Positions 1-6,586 of a stretch of 7,161 nt of DNA are shown here, one piece after another (position 1 is the first letter of the stretch; each line of letters opens with the position of its first letter). Source of the stretch: Thermoplasmatota archaeon (lineage in GTDB: Archaea > Thermoplasmatota > Penumbrarchaeia > Penumbrarchaeales > Penumbrarchaeaceae); the NCBI GenBank assembly GCA_030600725.1, contig JAUVLN010000108.1, forward strand, positions 1 to 7,161, read 5' to 3'. A program made the translations under genes and the position numbers. Below the pieces are notes generated by a model that was given only the letters and a program-made list of their open reading frames with translations, did no database searches and was not told the origin of the DNA.

Positions 1-717
1 CACATTAAAATCAAGCTGGTCTCCACTTTCCCATGTGTCTGATATCCAGTTCCCCGACATTCTTCCTTCATAGTAAATAATGACATCATAGATATGCAAT
101 CCAAGGGATACGTCTGTATTTACTTCAATGTTAAAATCATAGGATGCTGTCTGGTCAGTAGCGATGATATCACCAAGCTCATCTTGTGTATGGTATATGG
201 TTTCCGGGAAAAAATCAAAATGGATCCATACCTCATTGATCCTGATCTGATCATCCCAATCATTTGTTATTGATACTGTGCAAATGGTGGTATTTCCCTG
301 ATGACATGGATTTTCCGAAAACGAATATTCGCCGACCAGATCAGCATCGGGATCCGGTAATGTAATGGTATAAGTATAGTCAACATTTGCCGTTTGTATC
401 CAATTGTCGCAATACCAATAAAATTGATAGTTGCCGTCAGAAGGAATTTCAAATGTGCCGGATGATCCATAAACATCTGTATGTTCATGATAACTGCTTG
501 AACCATCGGTTATTTCGAAATCAACGTTATCATCTATATCATCTGTTTCCCAGGTGTATTCCAATATTGATCCCGTGATCAAATTGCCAAGGTCTAAGGT
601 TCTTGATTCATCCGCTGGAACGTCAATCGAACCTGTTTCACCCGATACCATATTTGGGATGAAAAGGAAAGAAGCCAGTAACAAGATCCCCATTATCACA
701 ATATTCCATTTTCTCAT
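1..717 (-). CDS. Secreted protein with GOLD/emp24-like and Ig-like domains (3' end outside window)
   Basis: The reading frame is open for 239 codons from the ATG at 717 to the left edge, with no stop, so the C-terminus is missing. Residues 1-26 form a signal peptide (Arg-Lys n-region, hydrophobic core IVIMGILLLASFLFI, likely cut near SG/ET). Residues about 29-118 read as a beta-sandwich with the alternating pattern of GOLD/emp24-like exported domains: a charged acidic turn (TDDIDDN), then GTFEIPSDGNYQFYW and a strand ending YTITLPD. Residues about 122-239 look like a second Ig/CARDB-type beta domain (YSFSEN, TVSITN, IYDVIIYY). Cysteines are C103, C138 and C146; N142 is in a glycosylation sequon. 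The start at 717 is preferred over the ATG at 723 because of ribosome binding site spacing. Codon use is AT-rich, unlike the operon to its right. It appears to have its own promoter. The signal peptide is clear; the domain names are fold-level guesses, and I recognise no specific function. Confidence 0.85.
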   Translation of the reverse strand, partial: MRKWNIVIMGILLLASFLFIPNMVSGETGSIDVPADESRTLDLGNLITGSILEYTWETDDIDDNVDFEITDGSSSYHEHTDVYGSSGTFEIPSDGNYQFYWYCDNWIQTANVDYTYTITLPDPDADLVGEYSFSENPCHQGNTTICTVSITNDWDDQIRINEVWIHFDFFPETIYHTQDELGDIIATDQTASYDFNIEVNTDVSLGLHIYDVIIYYEGRMSGNWISDTWESGDQLDFNV

Positions 718-723
718 TTTCAT

Positions 724-730
724 ACCTCCC
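724..730 (-). promoter_or_regulatory. Ribosome binding site that selects the start at 717
   Basis: On the minus strand the sequence reads GGGAGGT followed by ATGAAAATG. The motif directly abuts the first ATG (723), leaving no spacer, but lies 6 bases before the second ATG (717). Normal spacing therefore favours 717. The two starts differ only by Met-Lys at the front of the signal peptide. Confidence 0.7.
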
Positions 731-768
731 ATATTGATTAGATGCTATTATTTGAAATAAACTTTTCC

Positions 769-776
769 ATATATAA
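769..776 (-). promoter_or_regulatory. Putative archaeal TATA box of the left gene
   Basis: The minus strand reads GTTATATATGG over 767-777, a good match to an archaeal TATA box. A transcript start about 25 bases downstream would fall near 745, giving a 5' leader of roughly 28 bases that contains the GGGAGG ribosome binding site. The box sits in the most AT-rich part of the window (15 G/C in 721-780). I see no clear BRE element upstream of it. Confidence 0.5.
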
Positions 777-791
777 CAATATCGAGTCGAT

Positions 792-796
792 AAAAA
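792..796 (-). terminator. Possible T-run terminator of the three-gene operon
   Basis: The minus strand carries TTTTT here, about 165 bases after the stop of the 1529-residue gene and just before the TATA box of the next gene. Archaeal RNA polymerase can terminate on short oligo-T tracts without a hairpin. The tract is only five bases long, no stable hairpin is visible, and no better candidate lies between 797 and 959. The assignment is weak. Confidence 0.25.
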
Positions 797-959
797 TGTA
801 CTTCATAATTCATATGGAGTTTGATTTCTATTGCGGAATAATTGTATGCCTTATGAGAAAGCACTCACCAGGATACAACGATTCAAACTCAACCAGATAT
901 TCCAATCGCCTCAAACATCGTTCCGTGCAACTCTCTTTTACTGAAGAAGGTTTCAATGA

Positions 960-3900
960 TCATTCGGACCAGATCGTTGCTTTCAAAAGCCACAGCTCAC
1001 AGTTAACTCCAGGAGGAACATCGTAGAAAAGCGACACAAGGGCCGTGGGAGGCTCCAGGACCACCACTCCCATTGAGACCTTCCACGGGCCCACGTCCAC
1101 TCCAATCAGCCTCAACGGAAGGGCGAGGTTGAACCTTCCCACGATCCCCATGTTGAGCGAGTCGGGAAGCTGAGCTGAATCAGGGACCATCTTCGCCACG
1201 GCCGCTGGCATCTCCACCTCCGCAAAGAGCCTCATCTCGATATGACAGTATGCAAGGATCCCCAACGGGAACGAGCTAAGCGAGAAGGACCCCTGAGGAT
1301 TGCGGATGTTCTCTATCAGGGATACGATGTTCTCGTAGACCCATTGTAAGAACCGCGCGAACGCCTCCCCCTCCGCAATAAAAGCCAGCTGGAACCCCAC
1401 CCCCGCCGTTCCCGTCCCCGCATTGGACACCTTCAGCTCTATGAACATCCTGACCTCGATGACAAGCTCCCTGATCGCGGATACTACCCTCTCCACGAAA
1501 AGCTCGATCCCCCGCTGGACCAGATGAACCAGGCAGTTGAAGGAGAGGCCGTACAGGGAATACGCCTCCTTCCAGGCCTCGGAGATGGAGGAGGTGAGTA
1601 TCGAGATAATAAGCGATGAGAGCGAGAACACCCCTCCCCCGTTGGCGACTCCAGGCGACCCCTCCCCCCAGCGGAAAACGCCGAAACCGTCCATGTCCCT
1701 GGAGAACCACCCCCCCTCGATCGAATCGATCTCGGCCCGGTCCCAGATCTCCCCGGAGGGAGACCTCAATAGGATAACGAGCCCCTCACCACCCCCGAAC
1801 CAGCTCTGGAGGTTGTCATCGGAGAGGGATATGATCCCGTACTCCTCCCCGGACCCCTGTATCCTCCATGACCCCACCGCATACCCTTCCACATCCCTTA
1901 TCTCCACGGATGATCCGGAGATCCCCAGGGATGTAGGGTTGTATATCTCAACAGAAGTTATGTTCCCAACAGCGTCGAATCCCACCTCATTGATATGGGG
2001 GCCCAGATCCGTTGGCATCATGTACCTGAGCTGGAAACCGGCATCGATGAAGGCGGAGATCCCCAGGGGGGGTATCGGGACCTGCGGAGCCATCCCGAGG
2101 ATCGAACTCAGAGAAACCTCCAGCGTCCTGAACCTCACAAGCTCCGGGCACTGTATGGCGATCCTTATCACCTCCCCTCCCCTCCTCACCAACGCCCCTA
2201 TACTGATCATGTACGGGTGCTCATCCATAAGTGGGTCCAGCTCGATGTAAATACTAACCGGCCCTATCTCTATCTCCATGGTGCAGTTGAAAACGATGGA
2301 TCCATTAGGTATCCTATCCAGGGAAATGTGAAGGTACAGCCCGAGCGAATCCATGTTCAGATCGAGGTTAAGAAGCCCCCCCTCCTCCCCTTTAAGTGCG
2401 GATATATCCGAACGGAAAAGGATATCTGCCCCACCTATGGCCACCCGTTCCTCCACCTCCTTTATACCAAGAACCTCCGCTCCCGCGAGTACCACGGTGG
2501 AGATCCCCTCCTCCACTATGCTCCTTATCATCTCCTTGACGCCCTCCCTTGCGGTCTGCGACAGGTCCATGGATATGTTGGTCAGAACCCTGCTCACCTC
2601 CGCCAGGTCGAGGTCCTTCCCCTCGGCCATGTCCATGACAAGAGGCGGGAGCTCCGACAGCGAGCTCATGGACCCGCCAAGGAATTCAGTAGAGGATGAA
2701 GCGATCGTTTCTAGCGCTTCTTGCGCGATCTCCCCCGCAGCGTCAAGGGCGTCATCCAGAAGGGTGGGCCCCTCCGAGTAGGTGAAGCGGTGAAGCGGCC
2801 AGGAGGTGGATATCTCCAGGTCGAGATCGAGGGTGATATTAACCCTCCAGCTGGATTCGGTGACGGTCAATGGAGTTCCTTCAAGGGAGTAGAACAGGTT
2901 GTACCCACCCTCGAAGCTGACGTTCATATACGATCTGTACCTGGGTTCCACATCGTATATCTCCCCGCTTCGGCTCCCGTGGGACCTGATCACCGAGACC
3001 TCCGGCTCCCCCTCCCTACACATCCAGGTCTGGGCGTTTATGGTATCATCAAATAACACTCCCCCATCCCAGCTCCTTGGCAGGATGGCCCCATCGCAGG
3101 GAGAGGGCATGAAGGTTCGGGTGCCCAGAACCCGAAGTGGTGCCACTGCGCACTCCTCGATAGAGCGAAGCGTTCCCTCGATCAGATCGAAGAACAGCGT
3201 TTCCATATCCTCCTGCGCCCCCTCCAGCATATCAGTTATCTTCCCGCTGCGGGTTCCTTGATCATATAAACCAAGGATCGCCCTGGTGAGAACACCCCCA
3301 CCCATGTCGTTTTCGGAAACCGGCGCAAACTCCCTATCCCTGATAATTTCCAGAGAGACCTCCACAGCGGGCCTGATCAGGTCCGACAGACCATCCTGGT
3401 CCACCATATTGATCAGCAGGTCACGATCCTCCAGAACGCTGATGATATCCTCCGCCCCCCCTTCCGGGAATATGCACCGGTCCCAGGGGATCCTGGACGT
3501 TCCGGTTAACTCCCAGGAGATGTCGGGTATCACGCACCCCGTCAGGTAGGAGCTCAGCAGCTCCCCCGACACCCGATCCAGCTCCCCCTCCCGATCGGTG
3601 AAGAGCCCATATACCTCATATATCCAACCGACCGCACCGGAGCCTATCTCCTCGTCCATACCGCCGATCATGGACAGAAACGAGGCGTCCTTGATCATCT
3701 CCAGGGCCTCGGATGTGAACAGCCCCAACATCTCCCTCAAAGGCCCCAACGACCCGTTGATATACCTGGATATCGGGGGAAGGTCATCATCGATCGAGAG
3801 GGTTGTCTCATTCCAACCCTGATACAGTTCCCCCCAGAGGTCGTCAACTCCGGAGAGGATATCGGCAGCCCTGTCGACCGCCTCTCTCAATATCATCTCC

Positions 3901-5549
3901 CCCTCCATCCTGATACGTTCCTCCTCATCCTTTATCAGAGAGGAGTCGCCGAGAAAGAGGACCAGCTGTTTACGGAAATCATCATCCCGCATAAGGTCCA
4001 CGGGCCGGAATGATGGATCCATCGGGTCCATGCCGGACTCGAATTCCACCCTGTAAACGTCACATCCGTTCGCATAGTAGGTCCCGACCCTGTCCGGGTT
4101 ATCCTCCTTCAGGAACACCTGGCCGTTCTCATCCTGGAGATATATCCTGTCCGAGCTGTTATCGGTCAGGTGAAGCTCAACGACGGTCGTGTATGGAGGA
4201 ACCTCCACGGGCGGGTAGCAGGTGATGGCTTTCCCTTCATAACTGAACTCGTCGGGAAAGGACTCCCTCATCACAGTGAGGCTTCCTTCCTCCTCCAGCC
4301 CCGCATCGATAAGTGGACCGATCAGGATATCCTCTGCCGTCTCCTCACCCATCCGGATGATATCCTTTCCCAGAATGGTCGATGATGCAAAGTTGATGAG
4401 GTTTCCCGTAGCCTTCATGAGGGCGCTTAGCCCTCCCAGCTCCTCCATGAACATGTCATACAGCCCGAAATAGGACAGGAGCTTGACCACAAGCTGATCG
4501 ATCGCCGAGTAGAGGAGCGGTCGGACCATATCCGTCAGGGATGGGGGGTTCCCCTCGCTGCCGATCCCCTCCCCAACCAACGCCAGGGAGGCCGGATCGT
4601 AGGCTCCTTCAGTATTCAGGAGCACCTTCTCGAGGTCCATGGTCTCCCCGCCGGCGCCCTGGGAGGCGGATATGTTCTCGGAGATGTTTCCAAGATAGGC
4701 CCCGTCGATATCCCTCAGATGGCCCTGGACCGTCAGGGTTATGGCGAGCTCCACGTAGGATATTATCTCATCCTCCGTGAGGATGTCCCCGTAGAAATTG
4801 CCCGAGGCCGTATCGAGCCCTCTTCCGTAACCCATCAGCGCTTTCTGCTGTGCCATTGCCGAGAGGAGATAGTTTGCGGTCCTCTGAAGCTCTCCTCCGT
4901 TAAGGGCATCGTTCACCCTGTGTTCCCTGCTCTTGAGGAGGTCGGAGAGGGAGGCCCTCTCCTCCTCATAGATAACATTCCTGTCGATCCGCAGGGACCC
5001 GTAAGGGTCCGAGATGATTATCGAGCAGGTCACCTTTGTCCTTGTCCCCAGGGACTCACACCTGATCCCTTCGTCGGAGGGTCCCGTCCCGTTGGGCCTA
5101 TCATCGGACGTCCAGGGGACGGGTGAATCGATGCCCGCGAGGACGGGGAAGACCTCGATCACAAGCTCTCCCCTTGAGAATATCAGGTTATCCGTCGTGG
5201 TGTTCAGGCCCTCCAGGAGGGTGTCTATCCTTTCTGGAAGATCCCCGGACATCTCCATCTCCATGATGGTATGCAGCCGCCCCTCCCCGCCAATCAAAAG
5301 CTTTCTCTCGGAGGCGACGAACGCTTCGGTATGTACCTTGGCGATGAGGTCCTCTATGGACGTCTCCGCCTCGTCGGCCCGGCCGAACCCGTACCTTATA
5401 TTGAGCATGTCGAGGTCCGCTTGACGCTGTGCTGTCTCGACGCTGCCAATGTAGACAACGTAGAAGGAGGAGATCACCAGCAGCCCTATCGCCAGGAACG
5501 CGAACGCCTCCCTTGCATATTGGTCGCCGGATATGGTTGGAGATCTCAT
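960..5549 (-). CDS. Giant membrane-anchored surface protein with lamin-tail-like domain (1529 aa)
   Basis: This is the third and largest gene of the operon. Its ATG overlaps the preceding stop as ATGA and has a GAGGGGG ribosome binding site 4 bases upstream. Residues about 15-36 are one hydrophobic segment (AFAFLAIGLLVISSFYVVY), a membrane anchor or pilin-like stem; SG at 7-8 could be a class III cleavage point but lacks a basic residue before Gly. Residues 37-125 look helical. The body alternates acidic helices with beta segments. Cysteines are spaced like disulfide pairs (C164/C175, C444/C496, C672/C692, C800/C818/C844). There are 13 N-X-S/T sequons (N116, 153, 288, 292, 464, 580, 598, 876, 904, 991, 1082, 1088, 1196). 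Residues about 1183-1305 form a lamin-tail-like domain. The remainder holds amphipathic helices (1308-1370, 1390-1415) and a beta-rich end; I see no clear C-terminal anchor. The features fit an extracellular, probably glycosylated protein. It is dimly reminiscent of the very large proteins found beside pilin-like genes in haloarchaea (DUF7286 type), recalled and not verified. Function unknown. Confidence 0.93.
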   Translation of the reverse strand: MRSPTISGDQYAREAFAFLAIGLLVISSFYVVYIGSVETAQRQADLDMLNIRYGFGRADEAETSIEDLIAKVHTEAFVASERKLLIGGEGRLHTIMEMEMSGDLPERIDTLLEGLNTTTDNLIFSRGELVIEVFPVLAGIDSPVPWTSDDRPNGTGPSDEGIRCESLGTRTKVTCSIIISDPYGSLRIDRNVIYEEERASLSDLLKSREHRVNDALNGGELQRTANYLLSAMAQQKALMGYGRGLDTASGNFYGDILTEDEIISYVELAITLTVQGHLRDIDGAYLGNISENISASQGAGGETMDLEKVLLNTEGAYDPASLALVGEGIGSEGNPPSLTDMVRPLLYSAIDQLVVKLLSYFGLYDMFMEELGGLSALMKATGNLINFASSTILGKDIIRMGEETAEDILIGPLIDAGLEEEGSLTVMRESFPDEFSYEGKAITCYPPVEVPPYTTVVELHLTDNSSDRIYLQDENGQVFLKEDNPDRVGTYYANGCDVYRVEFESGMDPMDPSFRPVDLMRDDDFRKQLVLFLGDSSLIKDEEERIRMEGEMILREAVDRAADILSGVDDLWGELYQGWNETTLSIDDDLPPISRYINGSLGPLREMLGLFTSEALEMIKDASFLSMIGGMDEEIGSGAVGWIYEVYGLFTDREGELDRVSGELLSSYLTGCVIPDISWELTGTSRIPWDRCIFPEGGAEDIISVLEDRDLLINMVDQDGLSDLIRPAVEVSLEIIRDREFAPVSENDMGGGVLTRAILGLYDQGTRSGKITDMLEGAQEDMETLFFDLIEGTLRSIEECAVAPLRVLGTRTFMPSPCDGAILPRSWDGGVLFDDTINAQTWMCREGEPEVSVIRSHGSRSGEIYDVEPRYRSYMNVSFEGGYNLFYSLEGTPLTVTESSWRVNITLDLDLEISTSWPLHRFTYSEGPTLLDDALDAAGEIAQEALETIASSSTEFLGGSMSSLSELPPLVMDMAEGKDLDLAEVSRVLTNISMDLSQTAREGVKEMIRSIVEEGISTVVLAGAEVLGIKEVEERVAIGGADILFRSDISALKGEEGGLLNLDLNMDSLGLYLHISLDRIPNGSIVFNCTMEIEIGPVSIYIELDPLMDEHPYMISIGALVRRGGEVIRIAIQCPELVRFRTLEVSLSSILGMAPQVPIPPLGISAFIDAGFQLRYMMPTDLGPHINEVGFDAVGNITSVEIYNPTSLGISGSSVEIRDVEGYAVGSWRIQGSGEEYGIISLSDDNLQSWFGGGEGLVILLRSPSGEIWDRAEIDSIEGGWFSRDMDGFGVFRWGEGSPGVANGGGVFSLSSLIISILTSSISEAWKEAYSLYGLSFNCLVHLVQRGIELFVERVVSAIRELVIEVRMFIELKVSNAGTGTAGVGFQLAFIAEGEAFARFLQWVYENIVSLIENIRNPQGSFSLSSFPLGILAYCHIEMRLFAEVEMPAAVAKMVPDSAQLPDSLNMGIVGRFNLALPLRLIGVDVGPWKVSMGVVVLEPPTALVSLFYDVPPGVNCELWLLKATIWSE
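1635..2003 (-). other. Lamin-tail-like (LTD) domain inside the 1529-aa protein
   Basis: Residues about 1183-1305 carry the landmarks of the lamin tail domain, an Ig-like fold known in secreted and membrane-associated bacterial and archaeal proteins as well as lamins. The first strand is HINEVGF, then VEIYNPTS (compare the family's 'VEIYNPT'), an ISGSSVEIRD strand where the family has 'LSGW.L.D', a GLVILLRSPSGEIWDRAE segment matching the late 'L.DP.G..VD' strand, then SRDMDGFGVF.WGEGSPG and VANGG, matching the family ending 'R..DG....W....TPG..N'. The Trp normally following 'SG' is absent, so it is somewhat divergent. Such domains usually mediate binding rather than catalysis. Confidence 0.7.
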
Positions 5550-6025
5550 GTCGCCCCCTCGATATCGTAATTGAACGAACCCCTCTCAAGGGGCAGATAC
5601 ACCTTGATGTGGACGGATCCTGGTGATATCGTACCGGAAACCACGTGGGGTGTGAGAACGGGATCGGGGAGGGCGGGATCGGTCGAGATGGATATCAGAA
5701 GGTCCAATCCATCCGGGCGGTATGCGTGAAGTGCCTCCGTCACATTGATGAAAGCGGCATCTTCGCCTTCCAGTATATTCGATCCATCCTCCCTCATCAG
5801 GATCCAGGTGGTCCCATTGGGTCGACCGTTAACAAGTGAAAGATCCTCCTTGATGCAGAGGGCGACACTCTCTGCCTGAACGCATCTGAGGTGGAATGTC
5901 TCGACCTCGACCCGATCGTCCCCCCCTCCGTCATGGGCGAAGGAGAATACAAGCGAGGCGCCCAGGATCAGCATGATCATGGAGATGGCCGTCTCCATCC
6001 CCTTGTCATCCAGGATCCTCCTCAT
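5546..6025 (-). CDS. Pilin/pseudopilin-like secreted protein (159 aa)
   Basis: This is the second operon gene, overlapping both neighbours by ATGA, with GAGGGGGG six bases before its ATG. The N-terminus is MRRILDDKG followed by METAISMIMLILGASLVFSF. A short charged leader ending in Lys-Gly and then a hydrophobic helix is the layout of archaeal class III (prepilin) signal peptides, so cleavage after G9 by an archaeal prepilin peptidase is plausible; E11 is at +2 rather than the classical +5. The soluble part (residues 32-159) is acidic, with C48 and C57 close enough for a disulfide or helix pairing, sequons at N70 and N94, and predicted beta strands near the end (HIKVYLPLE). Overall size fits a minor pilin or pseudopilin. 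No closer family is recognised. Strict coupling to the 1529-residue gene suggests the products act together. Confidence 0.85.
   Translation of the reverse strand: MRRILDDKGMETAISMIMLILGASLVFSFAHDGGGDDRVEVETFHLRCVQAESVALCIKEDLSLVNGRPNGTTWILMREDGSNILEGEDAAFINVTEALHAYRPDGLDLLISISTDPALPDPVLTPHVVSGTISPGSVHIKVYLPLERGSFNYDIEGAT
5554..5560 (-). promoter_or_regulatory. Ribosome binding site of the 1529-aa gene
   Basis: The minus strand reads GAGGGGG, then CGAC, then ATG. The site lies inside the last codons of the preceding gene, so ribosomes finishing that gene can restart directly on the ATGA overlap. Confidence 0.6.
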
Positions 6026-6468
6026 GATCGGCCCCCCTCAAGGTATCCAGGCACCGGTCCGTCATCGGTCTGGATCAACACGGTCAGGCCGTGGAGGATC
6101 ATCGATCCGTTGGGTATCGGGTCGGTTCCGAGGAATCTACCATCCCGGAACCACACTGATAGGTTGCCGATCTCCCATGTGATCTTTACAAGAACGTCCC
6201 CTTCGAGACCCAGAACAGCTCGCGGACGATCGCCCGATCCTATGGAGATCAGCCGGTCCATCTCCAGGATCGAGTCGCCGTCGTCCTCCCAGCCCCTCCA
6301 GTCCCTGATGATCTCCAGCTCCTCCCCGGTAAGGGAGGACCCTCGTCTATCATCCCCTCTCAGTTCCCCTGCCAGAGCTGACCCCAGCCCCAGGACTATG
6401 CAGATGGACAGCCCGAAGGCCAGCAGGTCACTTACGGGGGAAACGGATCCTTCGTTCCCAACCCTCAT
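6022..6468 (-). CDS. Pilin-like membrane/secreted protein, first gene of the operon (148 aa)
   Basis: The N-terminus reads MRVGNEG, then SVSPVSDLLAFGLSICIVLG, followed by a charged soluble part. The VSPV-plus-hydrophobic-helix pattern is typical of euryarchaeal type IV pilins (archaeal pilin N-terminal family, consensus near 'VSPVIGVILMVA'). Cleavage would fall after G7, but the residue before it is Glu instead of the usual Lys/Arg, so processing is uncertain and it might simply stay as an N-terminal anchor. Residues 35-70 are strongly charged; residues 85-135 look beta-rich (ITWEIGNLSVWF, MILHGLTVLIQ). Sequons occur at N102 and N120. ATG 6468 is the earliest possible start because an in-frame TAA lies at 6484-6486. 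There is no purine-rich ribosome binding site ahead of it, in contrast to the next two genes, which suggests a leaderless or very short-leader transcript. The stop overlaps the next start. Confidence 0.82.
   Translation of the reverse strand: MRVGNEGSVSPVSDLLAFGLSICIVLGLGSALAGELRGDDRRGSSLTGEELEIIRDWRGWEDDGDSILEMDRLISIGSGDRPRAVLGLEGDVLVKITWEIGNLSVWFRDGRFLGTDPIPNGSMILHGLTVLIQTDDGPVPGYLEGGRS
6032..6039 (-). promoter_or_regulatory. Ribosome binding site of the 159-aa gene
   Basis: The minus strand carries GAGGGGGG six bases before the ATG at 6025, inside the end of the first operon gene. It supports translation re-initiation at the ATGA junction. Confidence 0.6.
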
Positions 6469-6490
6469 CGAACCGGGAGGGAATTAGGAG

Positions 6491-6500
6491 TAGAAAAGGG
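6491..6500 (-). promoter_or_regulatory. Possible weak TATA-like box of the three-gene operon
   Basis: The minus strand reads CCCTTTTCTA at about -23 to -32 from the ATG at 6468, where a TATA box would sit for a leaderless transcript. The match is poor. The alternative is the stronger AT-rich block at 6531-6543, which would give a leader of about 40 bases. Sequence alone does not decide between them. Confidence 0.25.
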
Positions 6501-6535
6501 TTTTCGTCCCCCCATCCATAGCGTCCCTAGATATG

Positions 6536-6543
6536 TTTAATAT
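6536..6543 (+). promoter_or_regulatory. Putative TATA box of the right-hand gene
   Basis: TTTAATAT lies in an otherwise GC-rich divergent spacer. A start about 25 bases downstream would fall near 6561-6566, giving a leader of about 22-26 bases before ATG 6587. The surrounding block ATATGTTTAATAT (6531-6543) has ATAT at both ends, so it could also be read by TBP in the other direction. Confidence 0.45.
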
Positions 6544-6573
6544 GGGTCAGTCCAATCAATGCCGGACCTTTTA

Positions 6574-6580
6574 GTGGGGA
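6574..6580 (+). promoter_or_regulatory. Ribosome binding site of the right-hand gene (weak)
   Basis: GTGGGGA is a partial match to the archaeal Shine-Dalgarno sequence, six bases before ATG 6587. An in-frame TAG at 6572-6574 means that 6587 is the earliest usable ATG. Confidence 0.45.
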
Positions 6581-6586
6581 AGACGT

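Noticed and set aside
752..828. Tiny minus-strand open frames of 21-22 codons starting at ATGs in the spacer before the left gene.
   Set aside because: They lack ribosome binding sites, overlap the putative TATA box and are too short to support without conservation.
828..959. The frame of the 1529-aa gene stays open for 43 codons after its TGA, ending at a TAG at 828-830, as if the stop were read through or the gene had lost its tail.
   Set aside because: The extension has AT-rich, non-matching composition, shows no domain pattern, and an opening of this length is quite possible by chance. The protein end at the TGA looks natural.
955..964. Perfect 10-base palindrome AATGATCATT spanning the stop codon of the giant gene.
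   Set aside because: It is short, has no partner copy seen in the window and no following T-run, so chance is the simplest explanation.
742..1026. Plus-strand 94-codon open frame across the AT-rich spacer and the antisense of the giant gene's 3' end.
   Set aside because: It has no ribosome binding site, begins inside the left gene's promoter region, and its last part is an antisense shadow of real coding sequence. The product resembles no family.
1276..1710. Minus-strand 144-codon frame overlapping the giant gene in another frame, suggestive of a frameshift.
   Set aside because: The main frame is uninterrupted across it and continues the lamin-tail-like domain and following helices without a break. 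The alternative translation is Gly/Arg-rich noise.
1537..2699. Two long overlapping plus-strand open frames (237 and 234 codons) antisense to the giant gene.
   Set aside because: The GC-rich codon pattern of the minus-strand gene keeps antisense frames open. The translations are Pro/Ser- and Arg/His-rich with no folded-domain pattern and no start signals.
5891..6487. Plus-strand 198-codon open frame antisense to the two pilin-like genes.
   Set aside because: It is Ser/Pro/Arg-rich low-complexity translation, a shadow of two well-supported genes with ribosome binding or overlap signals and membrane helices.
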